Positions 19,806-27,672 of a DNA stretch of 64,000 nt are shown here, piece after piece. The DNA is from Corynebacterium sanguinis. Its GTDB lineage: Bacteria > Actinomycetota > Actinomycetes > Mycobacteriales > Mycobacteriaceae. The stretch is from contig NZ_CP038157.1 in NCBI RefSeq assembly GCF_007641235.1, forward strand, positions 1,736,001-1,800,000, in the 5' to 3' direction. Position numbers and translations under genes: made by a program. Every line of letters begins with the position of its first letter. The stretch's first letter is position 1. The notes below the pieces were generated by a model that ran no database searches, was not told where the DNA came from, and was given only the letters and a program-made list of their open reading frames with translations.

Positions 19806-19891
19806 TTCTGCGGGCTCCTCCCAGTTTTAACTTCCAAGTATGTCCGGGCGTACCCGAACGGTCAATGCGGGCGCGGCGGCTGTGACGGACG

Positions 19892-20677
19892 CTACGCCTC
19901 GGCGAGGACTACCTCAATGCCGTGCTGTGACAGCTCGCTGACGATCGACTCCGGTGCGCCGGAATCGGTGATGAGGACGTCGATCTCGTCCAGCGAGGCG
20001 AAGCTGACCAGGTAGTCGTTGCCGAGCTTGGTCGAATCGCACAGCACAACAACGGTGCGGGCGTTGGTGACCATCGCCGTCTTAATCGCGGCCTCCTGGG
20101 CATCGGCCGTGGACAGTCCGTGGTCGACGCTGAGCGCGTTGGTGCCGATGAAGGCGACGTCGGCGCGCATCAGGGCGAGCGAGCGCAGCGCCATCGCGCC
20201 GACGACAGCCTGCGTAATCGCGCGAACCGAGCCGCCGAGCAACTGCACGTGCGGCAGGCCCGCGGTGGACAACTCGAGCGCGATGGGCAGCGAGTTGGTC
20301 ACAATCGGCCAGGACGCCGCGCGCGGGTCCGAGGCCAGCAGGGTGGAAAAGGCGCTAATCGACGTCCCCGAGTCGAGGAAGATCCCGCCCTCGGATTGCT
20401 CCGGCAAGTACTGCAGTGCATTGCGGGCGATGGCGGATTTCGCGGTCGATGCCGACCGCGAGCGCGCGTCGAGTGAGAACTCGGTGGTGGAAAACGTCTG
20501 GCTGGCGACCGCGCCCCCGTGAACGCGGTGGATCAGGCCCTCACGGTTGAGGACGGCTAGGTCGCGCCGGATTGTTTCCGCAGTAACGTCAAACTTGTCT
20601 GCCAGCTCGGTGACGTTGACGCGGCCCTCAATGGCGGTCAACGACGCGATCTGTCGTCTGCGTTCCTCTGCGTACAT
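19892..20677 (-). CDS. DeoR-family transcriptional regulator of the fructose/PTS operon
   Basis: The ATG at 20677 (MYAEERRRQI) is the usual DeoR start; upstream in-frame codons add a Cys/Pro-rich stretch without support. 261 residues: winged helix at about 1-57 (VNVTELADKFDVTAETIRRDL) and a sugar-phosphate-binding DeoRC domain. In C. glutamicum two DeoR proteins, SugR and FruR, lie in this cluster on either side of ptsI. Only one is found here, and I cannot say which it is. The likely effector is fructose 1-phosphate or another sugar phosphate. Confidence 0.9.
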   Translation of the reverse strand: MYAEERRRQIASLTAIEGRVNVTELADKFDVTAETIRRDLAVLNREGLIHRVHGGAVASQTFSTTEFSLDARSRSASTAKSAIARNALQYLPEQSEGGIFLDSGTSISAFSTLLASDPRAASWPIVTNSLPIALELSTAGLPHVQLLGGSVRAITQAVVGAMALRSLALMRADVAFIGTNALSVDHGLSTADAQEAAIKTAMVTNARTVVVLCDSTKLGNDYLVSFASLDEIDVLITDSGAPESIVSELSQHGIEVVLAEA

Positions 20678-20746
20678 GGGCGGACAATCCTCAGGTTGGA
20701 TGTGCGGTGAACAAGTGACGCACGCCATTGTTGCAAAAGAAGGCTG

Positions 20747-20803
20747 CCCGCTTAAGTGGGATTGCGCCCGAAAGCCCTCAAGTGGGGGTAGCAGTCGGGC
20801 GCA
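20747..20803 (-). terminator. likely terminator downstream of lexA
   Basis: Two inverted repeats follow the lexA stop on the minus strand. One is TGCGCCCGA/TCGGGCGCA (20763-20771 with 20795-20803). The other is the near-palindrome CCCGCTTAAGTGGG (20747-20760), followed on the minus strand by TTCTTTT. Confidence 0.5.
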
Positions 20804-20811
20804 GACGCGCG

Positions 20812-21501
20812 TTAGAGGGTGCGGAAAACGGACACGACACGCCCCATGATTTCCGCCTCGTCGCCCTTGATCGGGGAGAACGCGTCATTGTGGGGGAGGA
20901 GCCAGACGCCGGTGGCGTCCTTGTGGAACTCCTTCACGGTCGCTTCGCCGTCGAGAAGCGCTGCGACGAACTCGCCTTCCTCCGCCACGGGCTGGGAGCG
21001 CACCACGACCCAGTCGCCGTCGAGAATGCCGGCGTCACGCATGGACTCGCCGACGACGCGGAGCATGTAGAGCTCGCCGTCGCCGAGCAGCTCCTGGGGA
21101 AGCGGGAAGTAGTTGTCCACGTTCTCCTCGGCGAGAATCGGGGAGCCAGCGGCGATCTGTCCAACGACTGGGATGTAGCGGGGCGCGGACGCGTCCTCGG
21201 GGGTCGGGGCGGCCTTCGGCTTGGCCTTGCGCGAATTCTTCTGCGAGTCGGGGAGGTGGCGCAGGTCCACGGCGCGCGGCTTGTTCGGGTCGCGGCGCAA
21301 AAAGCCCTTCTTCTCCAGCTCTTTGAGCTGGTAGGCGACAGAAGAGGTGGATTGCAGGCCGGCGGCATCGCCGATCTCGCGGATGCTTGGCGGGTAACCG
21401 CGTAGAACAACGGCGTCCTGGATTACTTCGAGAATGCGACGTTGGCGATCAGACAGAACGCTCATGTCGAGGTTGTTCGGGTCGTCCTTCTTGCGTGGCA
21501 T
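20812..21501 (-). CDS. lexA: SOS-response repressor LexA
   Basis: 229 residues. The winged helix is at about 15-75 ([20 protein letters not shown]). The self-cleavage bond is Ala118-Gly119 ([14 protein letters not shown]), with the Ser153/Lys190 dyad in GESMRDAG and GEATVKEF. It is divergent from divS-nrdR. A LexA-box-like site lies 65 bases upstream of its start, pointing to autoregulation. Its 3' neighbour is the DeoR gene of the PTS operon, after a likely terminator. Confidence 0.97.
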   Translation of the reverse strand: MPRKKDDPNNLDMSVLSDRQRRILEVIQDAVVLRGYPPSIREIGDAAGLQSTSSVAYQLKELEKKGFLRRDPNKPRAVDLRHLPDSQKNSRKAKPKAAPTPEDASAPRYIPVVGQIAAGSPILAEENVDNYFPLPQELLGDGELYMLRVVGESMRDAGILDGDWVVVRSQPVAEEGEFVAALLDGEATVKEFHKDATGVWLLPHNDAFSPIKGDEAEIMGRVVSVFRTL

Positions 21502-21565
21502 GGCTGCTCCTGAGAGTTCGTGTGGGTCGGCGAAAAACGTGGCCTGCTTGCAAAAGTACCAGAAG

Positions 21566-21581
21566 TGGCAAATTTGTTCGA
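21566..21581. promoter_or_regulatory. LexA box, lexA side
   Basis: TGGCAAATTTGTTCGA matches 14 of 16 positions of the corynebacterial SOS consensus TCGAAMRNNTGTTCGA. It lies 65 bases upstream of the lexA start and is placed to control lexA. Confidence 0.6.
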
Positions 21582-21598
21582 CATTTTAGGCCATGGTG

Positions 21599-21627
21599 TG
21601 GACAAAGTCGGACCCCCGTGCTATAAA
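21599..21627 (+). promoter_or_regulatory. strong promoter for divS-nrdR
   Basis: TGGACA (21599-21604) and TATAAA (21622-21627) are separated by exactly 17 bases, close to the vegetative consensus. Transcription would start near 21634, inside the LexA half-site cluster, so a bound repressor would block it. Confidence 0.65.
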
Positions 21628-21674
21628 TCGAACATATAGACGTACTCGAACATACGAGCGGGTTAAATGTTCGA
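21628..21674. promoter_or_regulatory. cluster of LexA half-sites over the divS start of transcription
   Basis: TCGAACAT occurs at 21628-21635 and again at 21646-21653, and its reverse complement ATGTTCGA at 21667-21674. Each is a perfect half of the SOS box. The last two form an inverted repeat with a 13-base spacer, longer than the canonical spacing. Confidence 0.55.
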
Positions 21675-21724
21675 TGATGTCCGGCTTGAAATTACACTGA
21701 AGTCAGACAACAAAGGAGAACACC

Positions 21725-22093
21725 ATGACCATTCAAATCGACCGCCCTCACGCTGCACATACTTCGTCCAATTCCGCTACCGCGCCGACGCTTCCCGCCG
21801 CGGTGTGGGATCTCCCCGAGGCGGAAAGTATCTCGAGGGGCGCGCGCCATGTTCGAACGCTTAGCCCGGTGCATCGAAACTCTGACCGCGTGAACGCCGG
21901 CGCTGTTCGCGCAGGTGCGCAAAATTCCGACATGTTCGAAACTCGCCACGAAAATCGGGCTAGCCTGCTCATGGGTGCGGCCCTCGGTCTTGCCCTGATT
22001 CTCGGGTCTGCGGCGGGCGGTGCCTTCGCCGGCGATTCTTCGGATCAGGTTGCAGACGCGACCTCGGGGGTCACCGCAGCATCCGTGCGCTAG
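21725..22093 (+). CDS. divS: SOS-induced cell-division suppressor, DivS-like
   Basis: 122 residues with a CAAAGGAGAA ribosome binding site. The N-terminal 75 residues are polar and the only hydrophobic helix is at about 82-102 ([21 protein letters not shown]), giving a single-pass membrane protein with a short outer tail. It has no LysM domain, unlike mycobacterial Rv2719c. Position between lexA (divergent) and nrdR is that of C. glutamicum divS, which blocks division after DNA damage. LexA sites and a strong promoter precede it. The name rests on position and topology rather than strong sequence motifs. ATGTTCGAA half-sites also occur inside the gene, near 21849 and 21931. Confidence 0.75.
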   Translation: MTIQIDRPHAAHTSSNSATAPTLPAAVWDLPEAESISRGARHVRTLSPVHRNSDRVNAGAVRAGAQNSDMFETRHENRASLLMGAALGLALILGSAAGGAFAGDSSDQVADATSGVTAASVR

Positions 22094-22148
22094 ATCCCGC
22101 GCTGCAGTGGCCGCGGCGGGGGAGGACGCGCGCGGTAGAATCGAGCGC

Positions 22149-22607
22149 ATGCACTGCCCGTTTTGCCACCACGAACAGTCCAGGGTGCTTGACTCCCGCG
22201 TGATCGACGGCGGATCTGCAATTCGCCGCCGCCGAGAGTGCTCGGACTGCGCAGGGCGCTTCACCACCGTGGAAAAGGCCATCCTCATGGTGGTCAAGCG
22301 CAACGGCGTCAGCGAGCCCTTTGACCGCGACAAGTTGATCAGCGGCGTGCGGCGCGCGTGCCAGGGCCGTGACGTGTCCGACGACGCTCTCAAGCGACTC
22401 GCCCAACAAGTAGAGGAGACCGTGCGCAGCCACGGCAGCTCCCAGGTCGACGCCAACGACGTCGGCCTCGCGGTGCTCGAGCCACTGCGCGCCCTCGACG
22501 AGGTCGCATACCTGCGCTTCGCTTCCGTGTACAAGTCCTTCGAATCCGCCGACGACTTCGAATCCGAAATCCGCCTGATGCGCCGCCGTGACCGCGAGGA
22601 CTTCTAG
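22149..22607 (+). CDS. nrdR: ribonucleotide reductase regulator NrdR
   Basis: The ATG at 22149 gives [17 protein letters not shown], the family's normal start. 152 residues: a zinc ribbon with Cys pairs CPFC and CSDC in the first 35 residues, then an ATP-cone (residues about 45-135) that reads ATP/dATP ratios. It represses ribonucleotide reductase genes. Fifty-five bases after divS, so probably in the same SOS-linked transcript. Confidence 0.96.
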   Translation: MHCPFCHHEQSRVLDSRVIDGGSAIRRRRECSDCAGRFTTVEKAILMVVKRNGVSEPFDRDKLISGVRRACQGRDVSDDALKRLAQQVEETVRSHGSSQVDANDVGLAVLEPLRALDEVAYLRFASVYKSFESADDFESEIRLMRRRDREDF

Positions 22608-22756
22608 AGGTCTCGCACCGGGGGATGTCGGGTGTTCGCCGTGTCCGCAGATCGACTGATAGAACACCGCATCATCGCGTTTCCGCAGATTGCATCGCCT
22701 CTCAGGAAAATATGCTTGTGTATGTCTCCGGCTGCTCGGATTACCCACCCCGGGCG

Positions 22757-25700
22757 CTAGCGGACGGCGTCGATAAGCTTTTCGATGCGACGCTGGCTAA
22801 CCGGCTTCGGGGTGCCCAGGCGCTGGGCAAACAAGCTCACCCGCAGCTCCTGGATGCGCCACAGAATGTCCTTGACGTCCTTCGTCTTCTCCCGCCCGGC
22901 GGGCAGCGTGCGCAGCTTCGCCTTGAGGTAGGCGTGGGTTGCCGCGACAACGTCCTGGCGGTCAGCGTCGCGGTCGGGGTCTATCGCCATGTCCTCCAAG
23001 CGAATCCGCATCGCGTCGATGTAGCGCGGGACGTGCCGAAGGTACGCCATCCCGTGGACGGTGATCGCGTGGGCGGGGAGGAAGAATGCGAGCTGCCCGC
23101 GCATGTCGTCGATCGCCGGGCCGGTCCACTTCTCCAGCTCCTGCGAGATCGCGGAGTACTCCACAAGCACGGGCGCGAGCGCAACCACCTTCTGCCGCAC
23201 CTCGGCGCTGACCTTCGGCTTGATTTCACGCACCAGCGCGTCGAACTCCTCCGGGGAGCGGACCGGGCCACCGGCGGCGACCATCAGGTCGCGCAGCGTG
23301 GCGACGCGGGCGTCGTCGACAAGCCCCGCCGCACCACCGTGCGGGTAGTTGTCTATCGCAACCTTCTGGCGCAGCGGCAGCCCCTTGGTCATCTGGGAGA
23401 CGTTGACGTTGATCTCGCGCAGCAGAAGCGTCAGCGTCGCCGTGAGCATGGACGCGTCGGCGGCCGCCTTCGTCGGGTGAACCGTGACCTTGACGCCGTT
23501 GGCCGTTGCCTCCAGCGCAGGGTAGGCGTCGACCTGGTTGCCGTCGATCGTGGTGGTGACGGTCTCGGGGACCTCGCCAAGCGTGTGGGCAGTCCACTTG
23601 GGTGCGCTGGCCGTCTCGGCGGTGCGGCTCGCCTTGGACACCGAGGAGCGGATCTTGCCTGATTGGCGGCTTTTAAGCGCCGTGAGGTCCTTGTCGTGGT
23701 CGATGATTTCCCCGCGCTTGTCAATCGCCGCGAACGTGATCTTCAAGTGCGGCGGCAGGGCGGCGGGCCGGAAATCGCTGCCGTTGATCCCCGCGCCGCC
23801 GATAGAGCGCAGGACTTCGGCGAGGTCGTCGGTCAGCGGCTGCTCCCGCGGCGTGAGCTTCGGCAGCGCCATGGCTGCGAAGTCCGGGGCGGGGACGACG
23901 GAACGTCGTAAAGCTTTGGGCAGTGTGCGGATCAGCTCGGTAACCAGCTCTGCGCGCAGACCGGGGACGAGCCAATCGAAGCCGGTGGCCTCGAAGCCGG
24001 CCAACAGCGGCACGGGGACCTCCACCGTCACACCGTCAAGCGGGTCGCCGGGCTCAAAGGTGTAGCGCAGCGCGTAGTCGATCGACCCCTGGCGCCACGC
24101 GGTGGGGAAGTCGGAGTCGGAGGCATCGACATCGTCGTTGACCAGGTCGTTCGGGTTGAAGTTGAGGTAGCTGGCGTCCTCGTGGCGCTTCTTCTTCCAC
24201 CACGAGTCGAAGTGGCGCGCGGTGGTCACGTCGGCGGGCAGGCGCGAGTCGTAGAAGTCGTACAAAGCGTCCTCGTCGACCACGATGCCGCGGCGGCGGA
24301 CCTTGTCCTCGACCGCTGCGGCGTCGGCAAGCATCGCTTCGTTGTGGTCGATGAATGTGTGGTGTCGGTTCCAATCGCCGCCGATCAGCGCGTGGCGGAT
24401 AAACATCGTGCGCGCGCCCTCGGCGTCAACGCGGTGGTAGGGCACGAGCCGGTCGCGCACGATCGGCAGGCCGTACAACAGCGACGTTTGGTGCACCATC
24501 GCGGCCGAGCGCTTGCGCGACCACACCGGCTCCGAATAGCTGTGCTTCAGCAGCCCACCCGCGGCCGTTTCCACCCATTCGGGCTGGATGCGCGCGACGT
24601 CGCGCGCCCACAGCCGCGAGGTCTCAACCAGCTCGGCCGCCATGAGAAACTCCGGCGGCTTCTTCGCCAGCACCGATCCCGGAAAGACCATGAACTTCGT
24701 GCCACGGGTGCCCTGGAACTCCTTCGAATTGCCCTCGCGCGCCCCGATGTTGGACAGCAACCCCGTGAGCAGCGACTTATGGATCGCGTCCGAGTCGCGC
24801 TCGTTGGCAACGTTCTCAGCGCGCGAGAAGCCCAGCTGCTTTTCGACGTCGCGCAGCTGGCGCACCAGGTCATACCACTCGCGGATGCGCATGTAGTGCA
24901 GAAATTCGCGCTTCATCCGCTTGCGAAACGCGTTGCCGGACAGCTCGTCGCGCGATTCGCCGATGTAGTCCCACAGCTTGAGCGCGGAGAGAAAGTCGGA
25001 GGTCTTGTCTTTGAAGCGCGCGTGCGCCTGATCCGCCTGGGCCTGAAACTCGAGCGGGCGCTCGCGCACGTCCTGGATGGTCATGTAGGCGACGATGACG
25101 GTGACGTCGTCAAGCACGCCGAGGCGGTTGGCCTCGACGAGCATGCGGGCCATCTTCGGGTCGACCGGGATGCGGGCGATGTCGCGGCCGATCGCGGTGA
25201 GCACGGGCGCGCCGTTACGCTCCTTGTCGCTGGTGGCGCCGAGCTCGTGGAGCACGGCCAGACCATCGCGCACCGACTTCGGGTCCGGGGGCTGTAGAAA
25301 GGGGAACTCGCTGATGTCGCCGAGACGCAACGAGATCATCTGCAGAATCACGCTGGCAAGGTTGGTGCGCAGGATTTCCGGGTCAGTGAACTCGGCCCGG
25401 GCGTTGAAGTTTTCTTCGGAGTAGAGCCTGATGGCAATGCCGTCGGCAACGCGGCCCGAGCGCCCGGAGCGCTGGTTGGCCGAGGCCTGGGAAATCTCCT
25501 CGATGGGCAGTCGCTGCACCTTCGTGCGTGTGGAGTAGCGCGAGATGCGCGCCAGGCCGGTATCCACCACGTAGTGAATCCCCGGGACCGTCAGCGACGT
25601 CTCGGCGATATTGGTCGACAGCACAATGCGCCGGCCGGAGTGCGGGGAGAACACGCGGTGCTGCTCGGCGTTGGACAGCCGCCCGAACAGCGGGGTGACC

Positions 25701-26656
25701 TCCACGGAGCGCCAGTGCTTCTTTTCCAGGGCCTCCATGCAGTCTCGGATGTCGCGCTCGGAGGCGAAGAAGCACAAGATGTCGCCTTCGCCCTCGCGCA
25801 TCAGCTCCTCGATGGCCGCGACGACGCCGTCGATCATGTCCACGTCGGTCTCTTTGCCGCCAACGGTTTCCACCAGAGGGCGATAGCGGATCTCGACGGG
25901 GTAGGTGCGCCCGGAGACCTCGATGATCGGGGCCGGGGTGCCGTCGGCGTCGCAGAAGTGCTCGGCGAAGCGCTGCGGATCGATCGTCGCAGAGGTGATG
26001 ATCACCTTCAGGTCAGGGCGCCGGGGCAGGAGCTGCTTGAGATAGCCGAGGAGGAAGTCGATGTTAAGCGAGCGCTCGTGGGCCTCGTCGATGATGATCG
26101 TGTCGTAGGCGTTGAGGAAGCGGTCGCGCTGCATTTCGGCGAGCAGGATGCCGTCGGTCATCAGTTTGACCGCCGTGGTGGGGGAGACGCGGTCGTCGAA
26201 GCGGATGGCGTAGCCCACGGTCTCGCCGACGCTCTGGCCGAGCTCGTCCGCGATGCGCTCCGCGACGGTGCGTGCCGCGAGCCGGCGCGGCTGGGTGTGG
26301 CCGATCAAACCCCGGCGGCCGCGCCCCAGCTCGAGCAGCATCTTCGGGATCTGGGTGGTCTTGCCCGAACCCGTCTCACCCGCGATGACCACCACCTGGT
26401 GGTTGCGCATGAGCTCCATGATGTCATCGCGCCGCGCAGAGACGGGCAACTGCTCGGGGTAGGTGATGTCGGGCACCGCGGCATCGCGCGCCGCAACGGT
26501 GGCGGCTGCGGCGTCGAGGTCGTCGGCGATGGCGCGAAGCGCCTGCGGCGCGCGGGCCTTGTCCAGGCGACGGCGAAACCGCCGCACCTCGGCAAGCGGC
26601 AGGCTATCGAGGCGGGAGAGGAGCTCGCCGCGGGAGGGGTGGGAGGAATCGTTCAT
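22757..26656 (-). CDS. hrpA: DEAH-box ATP-dependent RNA helicase HrpA
   Basis: 1299 residues, the usual HrpA size. Walker A GETGSGKTTQIPKM, DEAH box IIIDEAHERS, SATIDPQRFAEHF motif III and QRSGRSGRVADG motif VI lie in the first 420 residues. HA2/OB-type helicase domains and the large DUF3418 C-terminal domain follow. HrpA acts on structured mRNA and on stalled or collided ribosomes. The 149 bases beyond its stop, up to nrdR, hold no gene. One CGTCGATAAG motif copy (22768-22777) sits in its last codons. Confidence 0.95.
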   Translation of the reverse strand: MNDSSHPSRGELLSRLDSLPLAEVRRFRRRLDKARAPQALRAIADDLDAAAATVAARDAAVPDITYPEQLPVSARRDDIMELMRNHQVVVIAGETGSGKTTQIPKMLLELGRGRRGLIGHTQPRRLAARTVAERIADELGQSVGETVGYAIRFDDRVSPTTAVKLMTDGILLAEMQRDRFLNAYDTIIIDEAHERSLNIDFLLGYLKQLLPRRPDLKVIITSATIDPQRFAEHFCDADGTPAPIIEVSGRTYPVEIRYRPLVETVGGKETDVDMIDGVVAAIEELMREGEGDILCFFASERDIRDCMEALEKKHWRSVEVTPLFGRLSNAEQHRVFSPHSGRRIVLSTNIAETSLTVPGIHYVVDTGLARISRYSTRTKVQRLPIEEISQASANQRSGRSGRVADGIAIRLYSEENFNARAEFTDPEILRTNLASVILQMISLRLGDISEFPFLQPPDPKSVRDGLAVLHELGATSDKERNGAPVLTAIGRDIARIPVDPKMARMLVEANRLGVLDDVTVIVAYMTIQDVRERPLEFQAQADQAHARFKDKTSDFLSALKLWDYIGESRDELSGNAFRKRMKREFLHYMRIREWYDLVRQLRDVEKQLGFSRAENVANERDSDAIHKSLLTGLLSNIGAREGNSKEFQGTRGTKFMVFPGSVLAKKPPEFLMAAELVETSRLWARDVARIQPEWVETAAGGLLKHSYSEPVWSRKRSAAMVHQTSLLYGLPIVRDRLVPYHRVDAEGARTMFIRHALIGGDWNRHHTFIDHNEAMLADAAAVEDKVRRRGIVVDEDALYDFYDSRLPADVTTARHFDSWWKKKRHEDASYLNFNPNDLVNDDVDASDSDFPTAWRQGSIDYALRYTFEPGDPLDGVTVEVPVPLLAGFEATGFDWLVPGLRAELVTELIRTLPKALRRSVVPAPDFAAMALPKLTPREQPLTDDLAEVLRSIGGAGINGSDFRPAALPPHLKITFAAIDKRGEIIDHDKDLTALKSRQSGKIRSSVSKASRTAETASAPKWTAHTLGEVPETVTTTIDGNQVDAYPALEATANGVKVTVHPTKAAADASMLTATLTLLLREINVNVSQMTKGLPLRQKVAIDNYPHGGAAGLVDDARVATLRDLMVAAGGPVRSPEEFDALVREIKPKVSAEVRQKVVALAPVLVEYSAISQELEKWTGPAIDDMRGQLAFFLPAHAITVHGMAYLRHVPRYIDAMRIRLEDMAIDPDRDADRQDVVAATHAYLKAKLRTLPAGREKTKDVKDILWRIQELRVSLFAQRLGTPKPVSQRRIEKLIDAVR

Positions 26657-26671
26657 ATCTGTCGAACGATT

Positions 26672-27628
26672 CTAGCCGTCGATGATGCTCCTGCTTCGTT
26701 GGATCACCTTGGCGTGGGCCCGCGTGATCAGCTCGCCGAGCGCTTGGTGCTCGACCGCGCGTGCCGACGACGGCCTGCTGACCAGACCGATCGTGCGCTC
26801 CGCCGCAACCGACGGGGCGAAAGCGGCGAGCCCCAAACCCGACCGCGTGCACTCGGTCGCCACCGCGGATTCCGGAACCAGCGTGCAGCCCAGCCCCGCC
26901 ACGACGAGCTGCATGATGGTGGTCAGCGAGGAGGCGCGCGTGGAGTACTCCCCGTTGCCCGGGTTGCTCATCTGGGCGATCCGGCATAGGTCGATGATCT
27001 GGTCTCGTAGGCAGTGGCCGTCGTCAAGCAGCAGCAACTCGAGCTCGCGCAGGTCGTCGAGGGTGAGGTCGCGGCGGCCCGCGAGCGGGTGGCCCTCGGG
27101 TGTGACAACGACGAAGCGCTCGCGGAACAGCACGGACTCGCGCATTCCGGGGTGGCCCGCCGGCACGGCCAAGATGGCGACGTCGACGGAGCCGTCGCGG
27201 AGCTGATCAAGAAGCGCGGGAGTTTGCTCCTCGACGATCTGGGGTTTCAGGTCCGCGTAGTGCTTGCCCGATTCCTTGAGAAAGTCGGGGAGGATATACG
27301 GGGTCAGCGTCGGGATAATCCCGAGCGTGAGCGGGCCCGAGAGCACACCGAGTGCGCCGCGCGAACGGGTGACAAAGGCATCCGCCGCCTCGAGGGTGGC
27401 GCGAGCAAGGGGGAGCAGTTCCTCACCGACCGGGGAGACAATCACCTTCCGCGTGGAGCGCTCGATGAGCTGGATACCCAGTCCGGTTTCCAACGCGACG
27501 AGGGCTTGCGACAGCGACGGCTGGGAGATGTTGAGCTTGGCAGCAGCAGCGCCGAAGTGCTTGTTCTCGGCGATGGTGACGAAGGTCCGCAGCTGAGCGA
27601 GGGTCGGGCGGTACTCTTTATTGCTCAT
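26672..27628 (-). CDS. oxyR: hydrogen-peroxide sensor OxyR (LysR family)
   Basis: 318 residues. N-terminal LysR helix-turn-helix (HFGAAAAKLNISQPSLSQAL, about 24-43). The redox pair Cys206/Cys215 (DDGHCLRDQIIDLCR) has the spacing of OxyR's disulfide switch, and this separates it from other LysR proteins. It normally controls catalase, dps and iron genes in corynebacteria. It lies 15 bases upstream of hrpA on the same strand. Confidence 0.93.
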   Translation of the reverse strand: MSNKEYRPTLAQLRTFVTIAENKHFGAAAAKLNISQPSLSQALVALETGLGIQLIERSTRKVIVSPVGEELLPLARATLEAADAFVTRSRGALGVLSGPLTLGIIPTLTPYILPDFLKESGKHYADLKPQIVEEQTPALLDQLRDGSVDVAILAVPAGHPGMRESVLFRERFVVVTPEGHPLAGRRDLTLDDLRELELLLLDDGHCLRDQIIDLCRIAQMSNPGNGEYSTRASSLTTIMQLVVAGLGCTLVPESAVATECTRSGLGLAAFAPSVAAERTIGLVSRPSSARAVEHQALGELITRAHAKVIQRSRSIIDG

Positions 27629-27672
27629 GCCTATGAGTTTACGGTACGAAAGTTCCCGTTTGCTTAGTTAGA

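Noticed and set aside
18483..20015. 510-residue open frame on the plus strand over fruA and fruK
   Set aside because: Antisense shadow of two recognised genes; low-complexity Arg/Gly/Asp sequence.
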